Source of the DNA: Brevipalpus yothersi | Lineage: Eukaryota; Arthropoda; Arachnida; Trombidiformes; Tenuipalpidae | NCBI GenBank assembly: GCA_003956705.1 | Contig: QZCP01000841.1 | Location: 16,383-80,382 of the forward strand | Direction of reading: 5' to 3' | DNA length: 64,000 nucleotides | Part shown: one piece after another, positions 51,054 to 63,914 of the stretch | Numbering within the stretch: the stretch's first letter is position 1 | Layout of the letters: each line of letters starts with the position of its first letter | Notes under the pieces: generated by a model | The model's database searches: none | Seen by the model: only the letters and a program-made list of their open reading frames with translations | What the model was told of the DNA's origin: nothing | Position numbers and translations under genes: made by a program

Positions 51054-54000
51054 TTGGAAAAAACAAGGTCACTACAAGACATGATGTTTCTCGCTGATGT
51101 TTTAGACTTAATCTGTTTGCCTGATGGCCGTAAGATGTGAAAATATTATTTGAATGAGGCAGACCAGAGTGAGGAATATGTTGAAATGGGAAAATTTTTC
51201 TCAAGATATGAAATTGTAAATGTGATAGTGTAAAAATTATTATACATGCCTGAAGAGCAAACAGACCGGCGGCAACCAGGCCTACCCACGAATGGAGTGA
51301 ATAAAAGTGTCGCACTGATGAGCCCGGTGGGACACTTTGCTGTGCTTGAATGGCTGCCACCATTCCAATGGTGATAGCTGATATCGAGCACACGAAGATT
51401 ATGGTATGGATTATCTTCACGTATATCTTGCGACATTGATGGAGTAGCTTGTAGACAAGCATCGCTGTTGTGGTGTATGGATTGATGATTTTTTTTCGGA
51501 TTTTCATCATTCCGGGTATGAATGTGTGTGCGGAGAGAGGAAAGGGGATCAGTTGCGAATAAAGATTTCAATGTCGATGTCATAATACAAGCCAATATTG
51601 GTTACATGATGGTTGATTGGTTGGTAGGTTGGTTGGTTGGTAGATAGAATACATTTTGGAATTGTATTCGAGTATTTCGATAGGCGGTGCGTTTCGATTA
51701 CATTCGACCAGGGTTGAAGTGGATATTATCATGATCGAGTATTAGGCCATTGATCATTGTTTGATCGAGAGTGAGAGAGAAAAAAGGAAATGCATCCATG
51801 TGGAAGTTCATTTATTCGTATGGTATTCATTTTCACATCCGATTGGGATCAGATCAATGAGAGTGGTAAATTTGATCGAGTGTGTTCACCAAGTTGAGCA
51901 TCATACCATGATCGTATCGAGAGAGTAAATGATTTGAGTTCATGATGATGATGATGATGATAATGATGAATAGCATGAAACAAAAGGTGGAAAGAAGAAA
52001 AAAAGTAGTTAAGTAAATGTGAGTTCATTTATTTTTTGATTCACTTGTGTGATCAACAGATGGAATGTGACACTCATATATATGAATCGAAAGCGAAGGC
52101 TTCTTGTAACGATAATTGGATTTATTTGTCTCTCTCTCCCTCCTTTTTTTTGCTCTTAACCCTTTGGAGGCTTGATTATGTCCCGTTACATTTCCCTTAT
52201 CCAGAACTGTCTCGACAATGATTGAGGAACGAATAAAAAAAATCCACATGCTCAATGATTCCTCTTTCTATCTTGTCACCGATGAGCATCAAAATCCTGC
52301 AGGCCGATTGATCGGTAACCTTTAAAGTTGGCCATTGCCGAAGTGGACAGACATTATACAGGATAAAAAGGAATTGATTATCATCATAATTCAGCACAGG
52401 CCATCAATGACCGTTCAATAATACTAAGATGGTCTGAGCATTTTATGATTTTGTATGGCTAATGAAGAGAGAATTAATTTTTTTCTTTCTCTTTTTCATC
52501 TATCAAAAGAACTTCGATTAGGTCATGAAGAGATTATAAGGAAAATTTTTCTTTTTTTGATATCCATGAGAGAATTACCACACACACATACACACATACT
52601 CTTGGACTACTACTACTATCACTACCACTACTTCGACTTGATTGTGATCATACTTTGAATCTTTTCATCCTTATCATCGTTCACTTGACAATGATCACTA
52701 CGTTTTCTCTTTGCTCCCATCGATGAGAAACTAACTTTTTCTCTTTTATATATCGTCAAAAAATCGCAACAATGTTCTCTGCTCTTCTTTTCCTCTTAGT
52801 TGACAGGCAAACGGAGAAGATGGAAAGAAGAAGAAGAAGAAGAAGAAGAAGAAGAAGAAGAAGAAGAAAAAGGAGATAAAATTTTAAGGCCGAAGACCGA
52901 GAAGAGGGCAACAGAAGTGATCGTAAGTGATGGGCCTGATTCCAGGTAGAACTGATCACCGGTCACAGAAGAGGGAAGATGAGGCCTGAAATTGGCACCT
53001 TGATTCCCGCTGTGTAACGTCAAGCTTACGGAAGAGGAACAAGAATTTCGAAGATGAGCAAGAAGAAGAAGAAGAAGAAAAAGAAGAAGAAGAAGATGGA
53101 GACTGAAGAAATGAATCGATGAAGAAGTGAGCAGCCAATTGGTTAGCTTGTCGGAAGAATGATCAACGAAAAACCCTAAAATTGGCCAAAATTTGTGGAA
53201 GCTCAAAGGGAGAGAGAGAGAGAAAACTATGCATAATCATGACCTCTGCCAGTGACAAAAAAATCGTTAGGATTCATACGATATAAATCAGAATGTTTCT
53301 ATGAGAGGGAACATTCACCAGGCAAACATGCTGTAACTTGTGTGTGATCTAGATCATAATTTTTTTTCTATCCTGTCTCAAAATGTTGATATCATGTTCA
53401 TAATTCGTGACTATCATCGGACAGGTTACTTGTTCAATCTTTCGGTTCATCATCATAAGCGAAAGATGAAACTTTTTTGCAACATTTTGTGATGTGTATT
53501 CAGTCACTGTCATCCATTTTATTTTGGTAAATTTAAAATGAATAAGAAAATTTGACACACTCTTGAAAACATTCAGAATGGTTGTAGTGATTTTTTTGAT
53601 TGTAGATCGAAATTTGGCTGGTAGGGATTAATGTCCTCTCTCTCGCTCTTCCAACATTTTCCAGCATTTGGGCTATTTATGCAAATCATGCATGAGAAGA
53701 CTCAGAATGAATGATTGTGAAAAAAGCGAGAGTACAGAAGAATAATCGAAAATGAACGAACAGAAGAGAAGAGATAGTTTGATGAGAGAGAGAAAAGTGG
53801 TTGAAGGATCAAGCATCTATTATTCACTCAAGATTCAGGAAGAAAAAGAAACAGAAAGAGAAAGGTAGAGAGAGAGAAAGAGAATGGCTCAAAAGTTACT
53901 GCAAATGAAATCGACTTCAATGGTGCCTGATTGCTTGATGCAACAGAAAAAAGTAGCCCTAAAAGTGAACAACAATCGTTGGTTCACTTGATGGTTCATC

Positions 54001-54979
54001 GCCATCTTCTTCTCTTTCTTCTTCTTCATCCAACACTTTCACTTCCATCATCATCGCCATCATTATTCTCACTCATGATACTGTCCAAATTTTGGTGGTT
54101 CCTTTTCTCTTCTCTTTCTCCCCCTTTTCTCTCACCCATTCCACAATTTAGCCACAAAATCAGTACAAAATTCGTGCTCTCAACCCATTTACTTAAACAC
54201 ACATCGTAAACGTAACTACGTTGACAATATTGCGACATTCCTGCTTCACATGATCTTCGTCCAAACAGTTCGTCAACACTCGAGCACACACACACATTCA
54301 CTTTCAATCAGCTTACTGGTGGAGGTGGCTGATTGATCTGATTGAATAAGCGGAAATGTCTAATTACTTACACTAATTTTTTTTCTATCTTTCTCTCTCC
54401 TACTCTTTTGACTGTCAACCTGTCATCTTGGGTCTGATTTTTCGTGATTTAACTTCCCTCTTTGGATAGCAATTCACATTCTCGAATGACCAGAGAACGT
54501 TGAATAGAACGGAAATAGCTGAACACATATGACCAGAGTGAATGATTTGGAATATAGTAGTAGAAATGAAGTGTGTAAAAATAATAATGAACCAAAATTT
54601 TTTGGAGGCCAAATGTCGATAGAAAAGTGATTATTATTGTAAGAAGTGGTGATTGTGTGGAATAAATGAGAATGATATTGACAATGAGTGAAAAAGTCAT
54701 TCTGAAAGCTTATCTTTCATTTTAAATCCATCAAACTAAGTATGACTATAAGTATGTGGTGATAAAACTTTAATAAATGAATTTTAGGTCTGATTAAATC
54801 GACACCCAAAGTCAATGGCTCAATACATGAAACTTTACATTCGATTGACTTGATATCGATTCGGCTTACTGGGTTGCTGGCTCAGTGCTTACACTGATTT
54901 CCTGTCATACACATAACAGTACTTTAAATAATTCACTTCACTCACTTGATTTCGATTGTGTATATGTTCGTCATGAATT

Positions 54980-55054
<75 letters not shown>

Positions 55055-58000
55055 TGATTTATCTATCTATAAAATCGTAATTGACTTGTTGTGATTCAAT
55101 TGGCGAATAAAACGGAGCAATTCTTGAAATACAACTTCCCGAATCGGCAGTAAAGCGAAGTGAATGGTTAAAGTAAATCAGACAGACCAAAAGTGATTCG
55201 GGATGAGTTGCCCTGGAATATGTATCGGAACGATGGTAGTGAATTGTCTGTATGTGTGTGAGGAAGGAAGAGAGAGAAGATAAACGTTCACCACTTAATC
55301 GTTTAGCTTTGATTGTGGTTCTTCTTCATCTTTTCGTCTGTGAATGAATGGATTGTACGAATGGTGTATGGTGGAAAATAGCGTGTTCAAAGGATAAAAT
55401 TAGATAGATGGATAGTTTATAAGTGATTCAGTTTCGGAAAAGTGATTTTTATCCTTCAAAAAATTGAATTGCTATTCGGAATCGGTTACAAAATGAAAGA
55501 GAACTGTAAATGGATGTCGAAAAGTGTATTCCATTCTTATTACCCAGTAAACCAGTTATCTACCAATCTTATTAGTATTGTTGAATCATACACACACATA
55601 CATACATACACATAGTTATCATCATCATTCTCCGGAATGAGTAATATAAGCATGCCATTTATGTGGATCTTCCCTGTATTGACTGGGACCCATCAAATGT
55701 AGATGATAATGATGATAAGGATGATGATTGAAGAAGAGTAAGAAAGTTAACTGTTAATGATTTTTAAAGTAAATTTTTGTGAAGAAATGGTGGAAGAAGA
55801 AGAAGAAGAAGAGCCTGAAAGTGGAAAAAGAGGTCCGCTAACTGTCTTGTCTCTCTCTCAACTATTACCAATTGCCAGAAGTCGTAAGAGCGTTAAATCG
55901 AGCAAACAGTAGACCCTGTTCGATACATACATACATATACAGACACACACATTGCCGAAAAAGATGGCAAAAGAAGGACTCAATTGTATATCGGCTTAGT
56001 GGAGCAAAAAATTCCAAAATTTATTCTCAGTGTAGTCGAGCAAATCGAGGTCTTTCTATATCTCTCTCTTTCTCTCTATGCTCTTACTACATAAACCTTC
56101 TTACAAGTGAATGATAGTGATTTTAAGAGGTGGATAGAGAATCGAAATAAAAGAGGTAGGAGAGAGAGGAAAAAAGGGCCAATACAAGTAGGGGACAGTT
56201 TGAAAGATATAAGATTTAAGATAGAATTCTGTTCAAAAGGATTAAGAAGCGAAGTTCGCTAGCCTTTCTCTCTCTCTCGATAGATGGGCTGTTGGCCTAT
56301 TATAAGTTCTACTACTATCACTACTTTTGGGATCCCTTTTAGTGGTCGATTTGTTTTTGTAAGCCACACACACATACCGAATGGATATATAAGATGATGA
56401 TGAAATGCGAAATGTTCAAGAGAGAGAGAGAGAGAAAATAAAAAGGGGAAAGTGTTAGCACTCGAAACTTTTGGGGTGGTAAAAGATAGATGGATAGAGA
56501 GAGAGAGAGGCGAAAGAGGTCATCTGAATCATGTGTTTAAGTGGTGAATGAAGAGGCATTCAATTAGTATATGTTTAGGCAACAAATCAAGTGGTTCAGA
56601 GTGAAGAGAAGGAGAGAAAAAAAGTGAATCAAAAAAGAAGAACTGAATGAATGAGAAGTTGAAGAAGAAGAAAAAGAATAAACTCAAATTGACAGTACAG
56701 CTAAGGTGAGAGCCTTATAGACATTGGCCAGAACATTGAATATATTTACACACACACACTTTCCCTTCGTCAACCAAGCGATGAGAAAGTGTGTAGAAGA
56801 GAACACGATAAAAAAGTGGGCTGAATGACCGGACAACGGTTTGGACGAAAAAAAATTTAATTTACACACGCACACAACAATGTCCTGGGTAAAGCATGTA
56901 CAAAATAGTTCGAGAATATTGTTCGGAAAAGGGAAGCTATCATTTATTATATATGTATCAAGGAACGAATGTATAATATCTCATCACGCAATTCAATTTG
57001 ACTTTCTGTCTTCCAATGTTCTTCCTCTGATCAGCATAGAATGTGTGTATACATTTCTTGATGCATGTATGATCGTAAATTAATAGTCTCAAATGGTGAG
57101 AAAAAGTTCATCATCTTTCTATTGGCTTGTTAACTGCATGAAATTTAAATCCACTTTGAGGCCACCAAAAAGTGTCACGATAAGAGTAAACTATCCTTAT
57201 CATGTAAGCCTTTTTGGCGGCTGTGTATTGATTTAAGAGTGGAAGAAAGAAAGTAAGGAAAAGGAAAAAGGATTCAGCATCCGGTGTCAAATTAAATCAA
57301 ACAACGCTGATTGATCAATAAACCTCATGGAATTGTTTATATACTTACAAATATGTATGTATAAAAACTTACAGTCAATGTCTATCATAAATGAGAAAAT
57401 TCTCAAAATAGAAAATGAAACGTGAAGGCTCCTCTCATTAGATCTCTCTTTCTCTTTATTTCTTCATTGCTGACTACATCATCAATGGCAACATAACCGA
57501 GAATGGACATGAAACATGATTGTTCCTCTCCTGGCTCATTGGAACGTTCAATTCAGCTACTGTGATGTTTTGAACATGTTTTTTTCTTTCTCTCTCTCTC
57601 TCGTTTGCTTTTACTCTCTTCGTCAAGCATGCTGGACGTCCACAGGCAACGAAGAACAACTTTCTGCAATGTCATGTCTATGTTAGTCCAACGTTACGTT
57701 TGAATTGCTTTTCGCTGCTTTTGAGTTACTCGGAATATTTAATCAGCTTGGAGGAAAATGAAATGAAAATATGCGCCAGGCGAGGCTGATAGTGTGGCAA
57801 GAAGTGAAAGAGAGAGAAAGAGAGAGAAAGGCTAGCGTGAGTAGAGAGGAATGAAAGTATTCAAGGTCTTGGAATTGAGATTGCAAAGAGAACACCAAGA
57901 ATTCATACGATAAAAAATGTGAGAGAGAGAGCGAATATAACAAGCGCTGATTTATGAAGCTAGAAAAATGTATTACGATTCAGGGCTACATTTTTCGAAT

Positions 58001-58038
<38 letters not shown>

Positions 58039-58245
58039 GATGGCCGGGCGGCGGCTATCCAAAAAACGCTGTTGGGGCTCTCATAATCACGATGGTCATT
58101 TGACTGACGATAGAAGGATGAAGAATAAGAAGATCGCAACGCTATGGTGATAAAGAGGGATAAAAAAAGGAATTCTGATTGGTCAAGTGATTTGGGCAAG
58201 AAAATAAGAAAAGTGAAGGATTGAAGCGATGCTCAAAAGATTGCC

Positions 58246-58314
<69 letters not shown>

Positions 58315-59066
58315 TCTTCATCCTGATTGATCAAGAGATTTTCGCTTCACTTGACTTTGAATCGCTTCTACTCCATCTCTACTCCTGACTTCCCTTCATT
58401 CTCATCTTTTTATCTTCTTTCTTTCTCTTGCTCATTCACTCCTCATTGTCCTTGATTAATAGATAATGAGGAAGTGGATCGAAAGATGATAGTAGCCATT
58501 GGCTGGACTCGGATGAAGAAAGAGAGAGAGAGAGGAAGAAAAAAAAGTAGGAGAGAGAAGAAGGATGAAGCGAAGTAAAACTTGTCCTCAACATTGGCAC
58601 ACTCTGTTTGAGGTGCTCAGGGACTTGGAAGCTGCGGAGTCAACATGGATGGATAGAAAGAAAGCGAGAGAAATAACAGCGGAACTGGATGTAAGTGTAC
58701 ACAAATGAGAAAGTCTTCAATCGAAAACATGATAGAAAGAGAGAATGAATCAAAATGAATACGATGAACGAGCTGAAATAACGATAACGATTGAGAGAGA
58801 CGAGGGGCGATGCAATCAAGTGTGCAAGGTGAATTAAAATAATGGAAAGCGATTGAGAGAGAGAGAGCAAAAAATGTTAGAGAAATAGAGGCCACTGCAA
58901 TGGGAGGCCTACAATATTAGCACCATCGTAATTGAGCTCTCATAACTATGAAGAAAGTTTCAAAGTGTATTTACATGTACATGTATGATACTGAACAATA
59001 ATGAAATTGAGAAATTTGGAGAGAGAGAAAGTAAACGGGCGAGCGTGTTTACGTAAATTCATGATC

Positions 59067-59108
<42 letters not shown>

Positions 59109-60323
59109 AAGAGAGAGAGAAATGGCCGAAAAAGAATGGATTCATTTTATACTGATACATTATTCGGGCTCAAGTGGACAAGGTTTTCTTGTTCCTTAAC
59201 TTTCTTACTGTATTCATGCAAACTTAAACTTTATTCTCTCACTCAACTTGATATAATGGAGCGATTCTATCTGGAATCATCATCAGCATGGTAGCACAAT
59301 TCCAAGAAGAAGACGAAGAAGAAGAAGGAGTTGGAGGAGGAGGCGGTGGAGGTGGTATTGAAGGTGATTTTCGTTCATAAGTGCAATGCATGATGATGCA
59401 ACTGAAATGCAGAATAGTTCGTGAAATTAGTTGAATAAATTTTTCGACTGATTGTTGGAGCGATCCTAATTTTCTTTTCATTTCATGTTTTCACCCATTT
59501 CATAAGCTATCTTATTCTCATTTCACTTTCTTCTTCTTCTTCTTCTTCTTCTTCTTCTTCTTCTTCTTCTTCTATACACTGATTCACGGATATTAGTATC
59601 ATCAGCGTCATTTATTACCTACTATCTTCTCGATCATCGCTCTCATTAGGTGTGGAATAAACACACACACATCACAACCATGGCCATGGATCCTCAGTAA
59701 GAGCGGGAAAAAAAAGTTTTCCTTTCAATTCAACGTGAGGCGCATAGACATGTAGAACATAAAATATCCAGGATGTTGGCCAAGTTTGTTTATGAGAGAG
59801 AAATCAACAATCGAGTCAAAGTCTTCATGCTTCTTCCACCACTGGTGGTCGTTGATGAATGCACGAGCTCATATGCATACATGTAAATGTGTATTCGTTT
59901 GAAAAAGCGAATCAACGAAGCAACTCAACGAAGAGCGTGAAATACGATTGGCGGGAGAAAAAAACGAAATTTGATATGTTCAAGCACAAAGAAGAGTGGA
60001 GAGAGTAAAAGTAAGAGCAAGAGGGAGAGAGAGAAAGAGAAGATGAAAAAATATGATTTCAATAATATGAGTGTCTTAGTGAGTGTCAATTGAATGAATT
60101 AAAGATTCAACATACATTGACCGTTGAGAAAGATGAAACCGATTATCATGAGGATGGCGTGAAGATTAAATTGTTCATTACGATTTTTGCTCCAGGCAAA
60201 ACCGGTGTCATGCCACATAACCCAATAGACGAACAGAGACAGTGAACCGAACATGAGAAGCTCCGATATTGTGAATAGAACGCCGAAGAAAAAACGGCCA
60301 CCGGAAGAAGATGAGTTATCCAT
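47009..60323 (-). CDS. Cytochrome b561 (transmembrane ascorbate-dependent oxidoreductase), four exons
   Basis: Minus-strand exons 60116-60323, 51250-51464, 48024-48193 and 47009-47174 join in frame for 252 residues, the usual size. The introns measure 8.65 kb, 3.06 kb and 0.85 kb. Six hydrophobic helices are evident. Heme ligands by family position are H55 (NLHAI), H89 (IIHT), H127 (YSLHSW) and H170 (PTHVTF); the 34-residue spacing of the first pair matches the family. The protein moves electrons from ascorbate across vesicle, lysosomal or plasma membranes and can act as a ferric reductase. The 3' end of exon 2 fits only if the second intron uses a GC donor (CAG then GCATGT), since a GT donor there breaks frame with exon 3. 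The gene contains an HP1 gene in its 3.06-kb intron on the opposite strand. Its 3' end converges on the NOL8-like gene, 89 bases between stop codons. Confidence 0.9.
47175..48023 (-). other. Third intron of the cytochrome b561 gene
   Basis: 849 bases with a short GA array at 47692-47727 and no nested gene. Confidence 0.8.
49267..50289 (+). CDS. HP1: Heterochromatin protein 1 family, intronless
   Basis: A single 340-residue frame. After a basic Gly/Lys N-terminus and an acidic Glu stretch, the chromodomain spans about 27-79 (EEYIVEKVIDQKV, LYLLKWKGF, NTWEPAENL). Expected H3K9me-binding aromatic cage residues Y28, W49 and F52 are present. A hinge of roughly 200 residues, rich in Ser, Asp, Glu and Lys, follows. 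The chromoshadow domain at about 283-338 includes AEKVLRACQKSDGFIHFLIKL and ends VIEFYESKIQWAP, with the Trp needed for PxVxL partner binding. The protein binds methylated H3K9 and compacts heterochromatin. Most HP1 proteins are about 180-240 residues, so this hinge is unusually long. It sits inside the second intron of cytochrome b561 on the opposite strand. Confidence 0.93.
   Translation: MTQRKKGGKRGGKGKAKREEVEEVEEEYIVEKVIDQKVEKGKRLYLLKWKGFPDSENTWEPAENLQCPELIEQFHRSRGDDEGAGTSGTSRQRHSSDEGSERDSVRGSSPVSVSSSTGKGKRKSTRTRYEDDSDADKVVDDSDEEFFSTSIKKVRKEEDIIKSREAQVKSREDLWAAVTSKSPTKTQEVKEKEKEKDKDKEKEKDGNDDDTLSDSLASSPKATFTKYEDKFKGAFLDTDSDNGEHTTDDVTPQRKDVDLSEDEENQHDDENEKQNGVEKGKEDIVAEKVLRACQKSDGFIHFLIKLKGVDRPQQYISKEANILFPDKVIEFYESKIQWAP
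51011..51051. repeat. (GA)n microsatellite
   Basis: About 20 GA units in the cytochrome b561 intron, 200 bases from exon 2. Confidence 0.95.
52826..52868. repeat. (GAA)n microsatellite
   Basis: About 14 AAG/GAA triplets; a shorter, interrupted cluster follows at 53060-53096. Confidence 0.93.
54981..55054. repeat. (CT)n microsatellite with interruptions
   Basis: About 37 CT units broken twice by TTT. Confidence 0.95.
58249..58307. repeat. (CT)n microsatellite
   Basis: About 29 CT units. A GA array at 58003-58033 lies 216 bases away in opposite strand sense, so the two could base-pair in a transcript. Confidence 0.95.
59528..59573. repeat. (TTC)n microsatellite
   Basis: About 15 TTC triplets near the 5' end of the cytochrome b561 first intron. 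Confidence 0.95.
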
Positions 60324-61338
60324 GATTGTTTGATTATTAATGTTATTGTTTTTTACTTGACAATTTTTTCAGGGAGGATGAATATATAAAGTATAAGCGA
60401 AAGAAGTGGTGCAATATGGACACTATCTGTGTGGGTTCAAATATTTTTGTGTGTTGGGTGATAAACTTATCGTCGACAGATGAATAAGGCGAAAATGATG
60501 ATGAACAATATATATATATTTATTTGAAAGTAAAATAATGTAGAAGGTGGAAGTGTGATGAATCAAGTGTGCTTTTCTTTTTCGAAGGAAGATGGAAAAA
60601 TTTTTCGCGTCACAAAACGAAAAATTAGTCGCTGTTTAGGTGAAGACTTGAAATAAAAATTGCGTACAAAAGATCACTTGATTCAATTAATCACACACAC
60701 ACATACACTGCCTCAGCATGGAGACACATTGTATCGAATAGCGGGAACACTTCATGCTACAATATCAAATAGAAATACAATAAGAAATAAACGAGTGAGA
60801 AATGATGAATTTCCAAAAAAGTCCACTTCAATCTGGCACTCAAAGGTGAACGGATGACAAAGACGATGGAAAGGGAAAGGCGACAAAAATTGATCCCACA
60901 AGAAGGATGATTAAAAGGTATATTAAGTGAATATAATGAAAACAGAAAAGAATATGATGATGATAGAGGCTCAACTAAACGGATGATGTTGACGAGTTCG
61001 TTGACGAAACTAACTGCTCTCTTGTGGACTAACTTTGAGAATTGAGAGAGAGAGAGAAAGAGAAAGAGAGAGAGAGCTGCTCACTCAATTCTCAACCCAA
61101 ATCGGAGTGTGTATCAACAACCAGCATGCACTCAATTTTTGGATCCACATCCACATTCAATGGTATTAAATTCTAAAACAAACTTGCTCCTTTTCACTTG
61201 ATGGGCACCACAATTTAGGCACTTTACATACAGCATCCGAATGCGGCCAACCAGTAAGTCAGATGCGGATCTTGTCCCGCCTCTTATCCTCCTCTCTCTC
61301 TTCATCTTCTCTCCATCCAAATTTTTTCACTGTTCTAA

Positions 61339-61403
<65 letters not shown>

Positions 61404-63442
61404 CGATCAAGTTGCAAGCGAATGTGTTGTGAATGAAAACATTTGATCAGAGCCTGATCAATGACTACAAATGAGAGAAAGAGAGACTCTGGTTATTGTT
61501 GATGGTGATGTTTTATCCAAGTTTGTATAATGTACATGTATGAGCGTGTGTGTGAACTTTTCATTCACTTTCAATGCGATCAATGTGATGCAATTCTCTA
61601 TAAAGTCTATTGTCTTTTGAGTAAATGAGTAACTAAAATAGGACATATATTAGCATTAGAATGAGTGTGTCAAAAAAGGAACGAATGTCTTGATCAAAGT
61701 GTGTATATATATAAATATATATAAATATATATTGGTACGACTCCGGTTAACACCGATGCCCAACAAAGTAACAAAATATGGTCTTTTGTTATATTCTTGT
61801 TTTTCCCTGATTGATTAACGGTGCTTGCCAGCGACATAGAACAGTCACATAACAGTCACATAAAAGCCTCTCTCTCTCTCAATAAGTGATTGATCTGATT
61901 TGATCACGGTTTAATAGGCTTCCACATAGAAACAGTTTCGACTGAACCGTAAGAGTTTCCAGAGAGAGAAAAATATCATTGAGGATTGACTTGCACAAGT
62001 GTACATCAATCTTTGCCTGAACGATCGCATTTTTGGCTATGAGATTTATTATTTTATTATTATTATGCGGAAGATGTTGGAACAAGGATATGTAATAAAT
62101 CTTTCAGTTTCTGTTGAAATTCATACTCCAAATTATCGTTCCTTTATAACGTGCCCGTGAATTCCCGATTAATTTTTGGAATTTTTTCTCGAGTTAGCTG
62201 GTGTAAATAGGAGAAAAACTAATTTCTCATTCAAATCCATGACAAAATTTTTTTCGTCAAGATACTGTTTTGGTTGATTTGAAGTTGAGAGCCCATCAGA
62301 CTGACTAACTAAGTTTCGATTAATTTTTTCAACATTTTAAATTATTTTACAGTTTTTATGAGCTCGATGATTAATAAAAGTAAAGGTAAAAGATGAAAAT
62401 CATGAAATATGGAGCACATTTCATCCTAATTAAATATTGAGATGACTGAATCAATAGGCCTTATACTATTATACAATATTGCACTTATTCTGTTTGCTTG
62501 ATCCAATTGGAGCAATGTTAGAATAACAATTGTTTATCCTTGAATTCTAAATGGTTTGTATCTTTCTTGAATTTCATGTGTGTATGTGTGTGGGTGAGAA
62601 CATTTGTTCTAAGCTCAGCCTTTCCCTGTTGATGAGAATAGCCTTGAAAGTTAATTGATTGTTTGTCATAACTAATAAAGATTTGGAAACACATGAGAAT
62701 TTTTCCATGCAATAATTCATAACCTATGAAAAATAAAGCCTGACAAGAGCCATAAAATTAAGACTTTGGTACAAAAGTTTTTCACAATATTTGTGTGACA
62801 TAATCTCTCTTTCTTTTCCACTTTCTATTCATGAGCTAAATAATTATTGATTTTTAGTATCACTTTCATCATCATCAAAATTGTGTGAATAGAATTAATG
62901 GATCGAATCGATATTTCTCAATTAAGTATATAGCAAAAATTTAATTTAATACCACTTGCGGATAACTATAAAACAGTTTATGTAACAAAATTGGTGATTG
63001 ATGGCTAGTGTGTAATAACGGTTTATCGATTTGGAATGAGGATACTCGTAAAATATTTTTTTCTCCCTTTCTCTGATATTTTTTTCTCAAATGTAATACT
63101 GATTGAAAAAAGAATATATATATATATTATAATCTGACTTTATGATGTATTTTGTGAGCAGAGTGGTTATTTTGAGAAAAAGAGAAACCATAAAGCGAAA
63201 AATAGCAATTAAAATATGAAAAAACAACAATAATAAAAAAAGAGAGATGAAAACCAATCAAACAAATGGGTAAATGAATATAAAATATTTCAGCAGAGTC
63301 GGCCCGGCTTTGTCCCGAAATCGAATCAAGCCACATGAAAGCAGTAGAACTTTTTCGCTTAAAAGAGCAAAAAAGAGACTCGAGTTCGCCTCGAATCGCT
63401 GCTTTGTTGTGGCTTGGCCCGTCGAGAGCCGAGCCCGAATTG
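60324..63442. other. Intergenic region between cytochrome b561 and the catenin-like gene
   Basis: Begins with the cytochrome b561 promoter/leader. A CT array lies at 61342-61398 and TA-rich runs near 61706-61732 and 63115-63128. A minus-strand frame at 61132-61320 has two CxxC-like pairs but no family match. No firm gene. Confidence 0.5.
61342..61398. repeat. (CT)n microsatellite
   Basis: About 28 CT units. Confidence 0.95.
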
Positions 63443-63889
63443 TCATATGTTCGGATCTGATGCTGCTGTTCCTCCTTTTTCACCCATTCCAGAGGACATT
63501 CCTTCAAAGCCTGTCTTATCGTCAGCAAATCGTCCAGAAGGTGATAATGTCCGGGATCGTGTTCGAACTGCTCGCAGATCAACGTTATGCTGTGGAAGGG
63601 ATCGAGTAATTGAAATCAATTAGAATGAAATTCATAATTTTTGGTTCTAGAGAAAAGAATGAGAGAAATGAAGCTGACAAACCTCAGAACTGCAAGTTAA
63701 ACAACTATTGACAGTTTTACTGACATAGTTCATTAAATTTTTCGTTTCCTTAATAACATTATCCACTTTGGTGTAAGTAGCTGCTTTTCCAACGGTTGAG
63801 TTCTTAACAGTGAATTGCAATTGTTGCACAAAAGTAGGCACTTTGTCAAGATGATCTAAAAGCTCTTTTTTTGTTGGTCCACTAGGAAC
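63443..63889 (-). CDS. 3' end of an alpha-catenin/vinculin-family gene (possibly alpha-catulin)
   Basis: Two minus-strand exons are visible, 63683-63889 and 63443-63589, joined in phase 0 over a 93-base intron (donor GTTTGT, acceptor CCACAG). The upstream remainder lies beyond the window end, across a GA array. Exon one encodes 69 residues beginning VPSGPTKKELLDHLDKVPTF, then STVGKAATYTKVDNVIKETKNLMNYV. This helix-rich pattern with a K-x-T-K-N-L-M helix resembles the C-terminal bundle of alpha-catenin, alpha-catulin and vinculin, which link cadherin junctions or Rho signalling to actin. The last exon (49 codons with stop) starts HNVDLRAV and becomes Ser/Gly-rich; its frame is set by phase but another frame is also open there, so the tail is uncertain. 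The lack of a long actin-binding tail favours alpha-catulin (inference). Confidence 0.6.
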
Positions 63890-63909
63890 CTGGATAAGAG
63901 GAAAAGAGA

Positions 63910-63914
<5 letters not shown>

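Larger units (their letters stand above)
51465..60115 (-). other. 8.65-kb first intron of cytochrome b561, dense in simple repeats
   Basis: No nested gene was recognised on either strand. It carries GAA arrays (52826-52868 and a weaker one near 53060-53096), GA/CT arrays (54981-55054, 58003-58033, 58249-58307, about 59070-59117) and a CTT array (59528-59573). Between arrays the plus strand is purine-biased. Frames with Ser/Leu or Arg/Glu runs are repeat artefacts. Confidence 0.65.

Noticed and set aside
61132..61320. Minus-strand frame with CLNC and CGC pairs, zinc-ribbon-like
   Set aside because: Spacing fits no family I know, and no splice or expression context supports it.
63414..63623. 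Plus-strand frames over the catenin-like last exon
   Set aside because: They lie opposite an exon supported by splice phase and have no domain; kept only as a note on the unusual segment.
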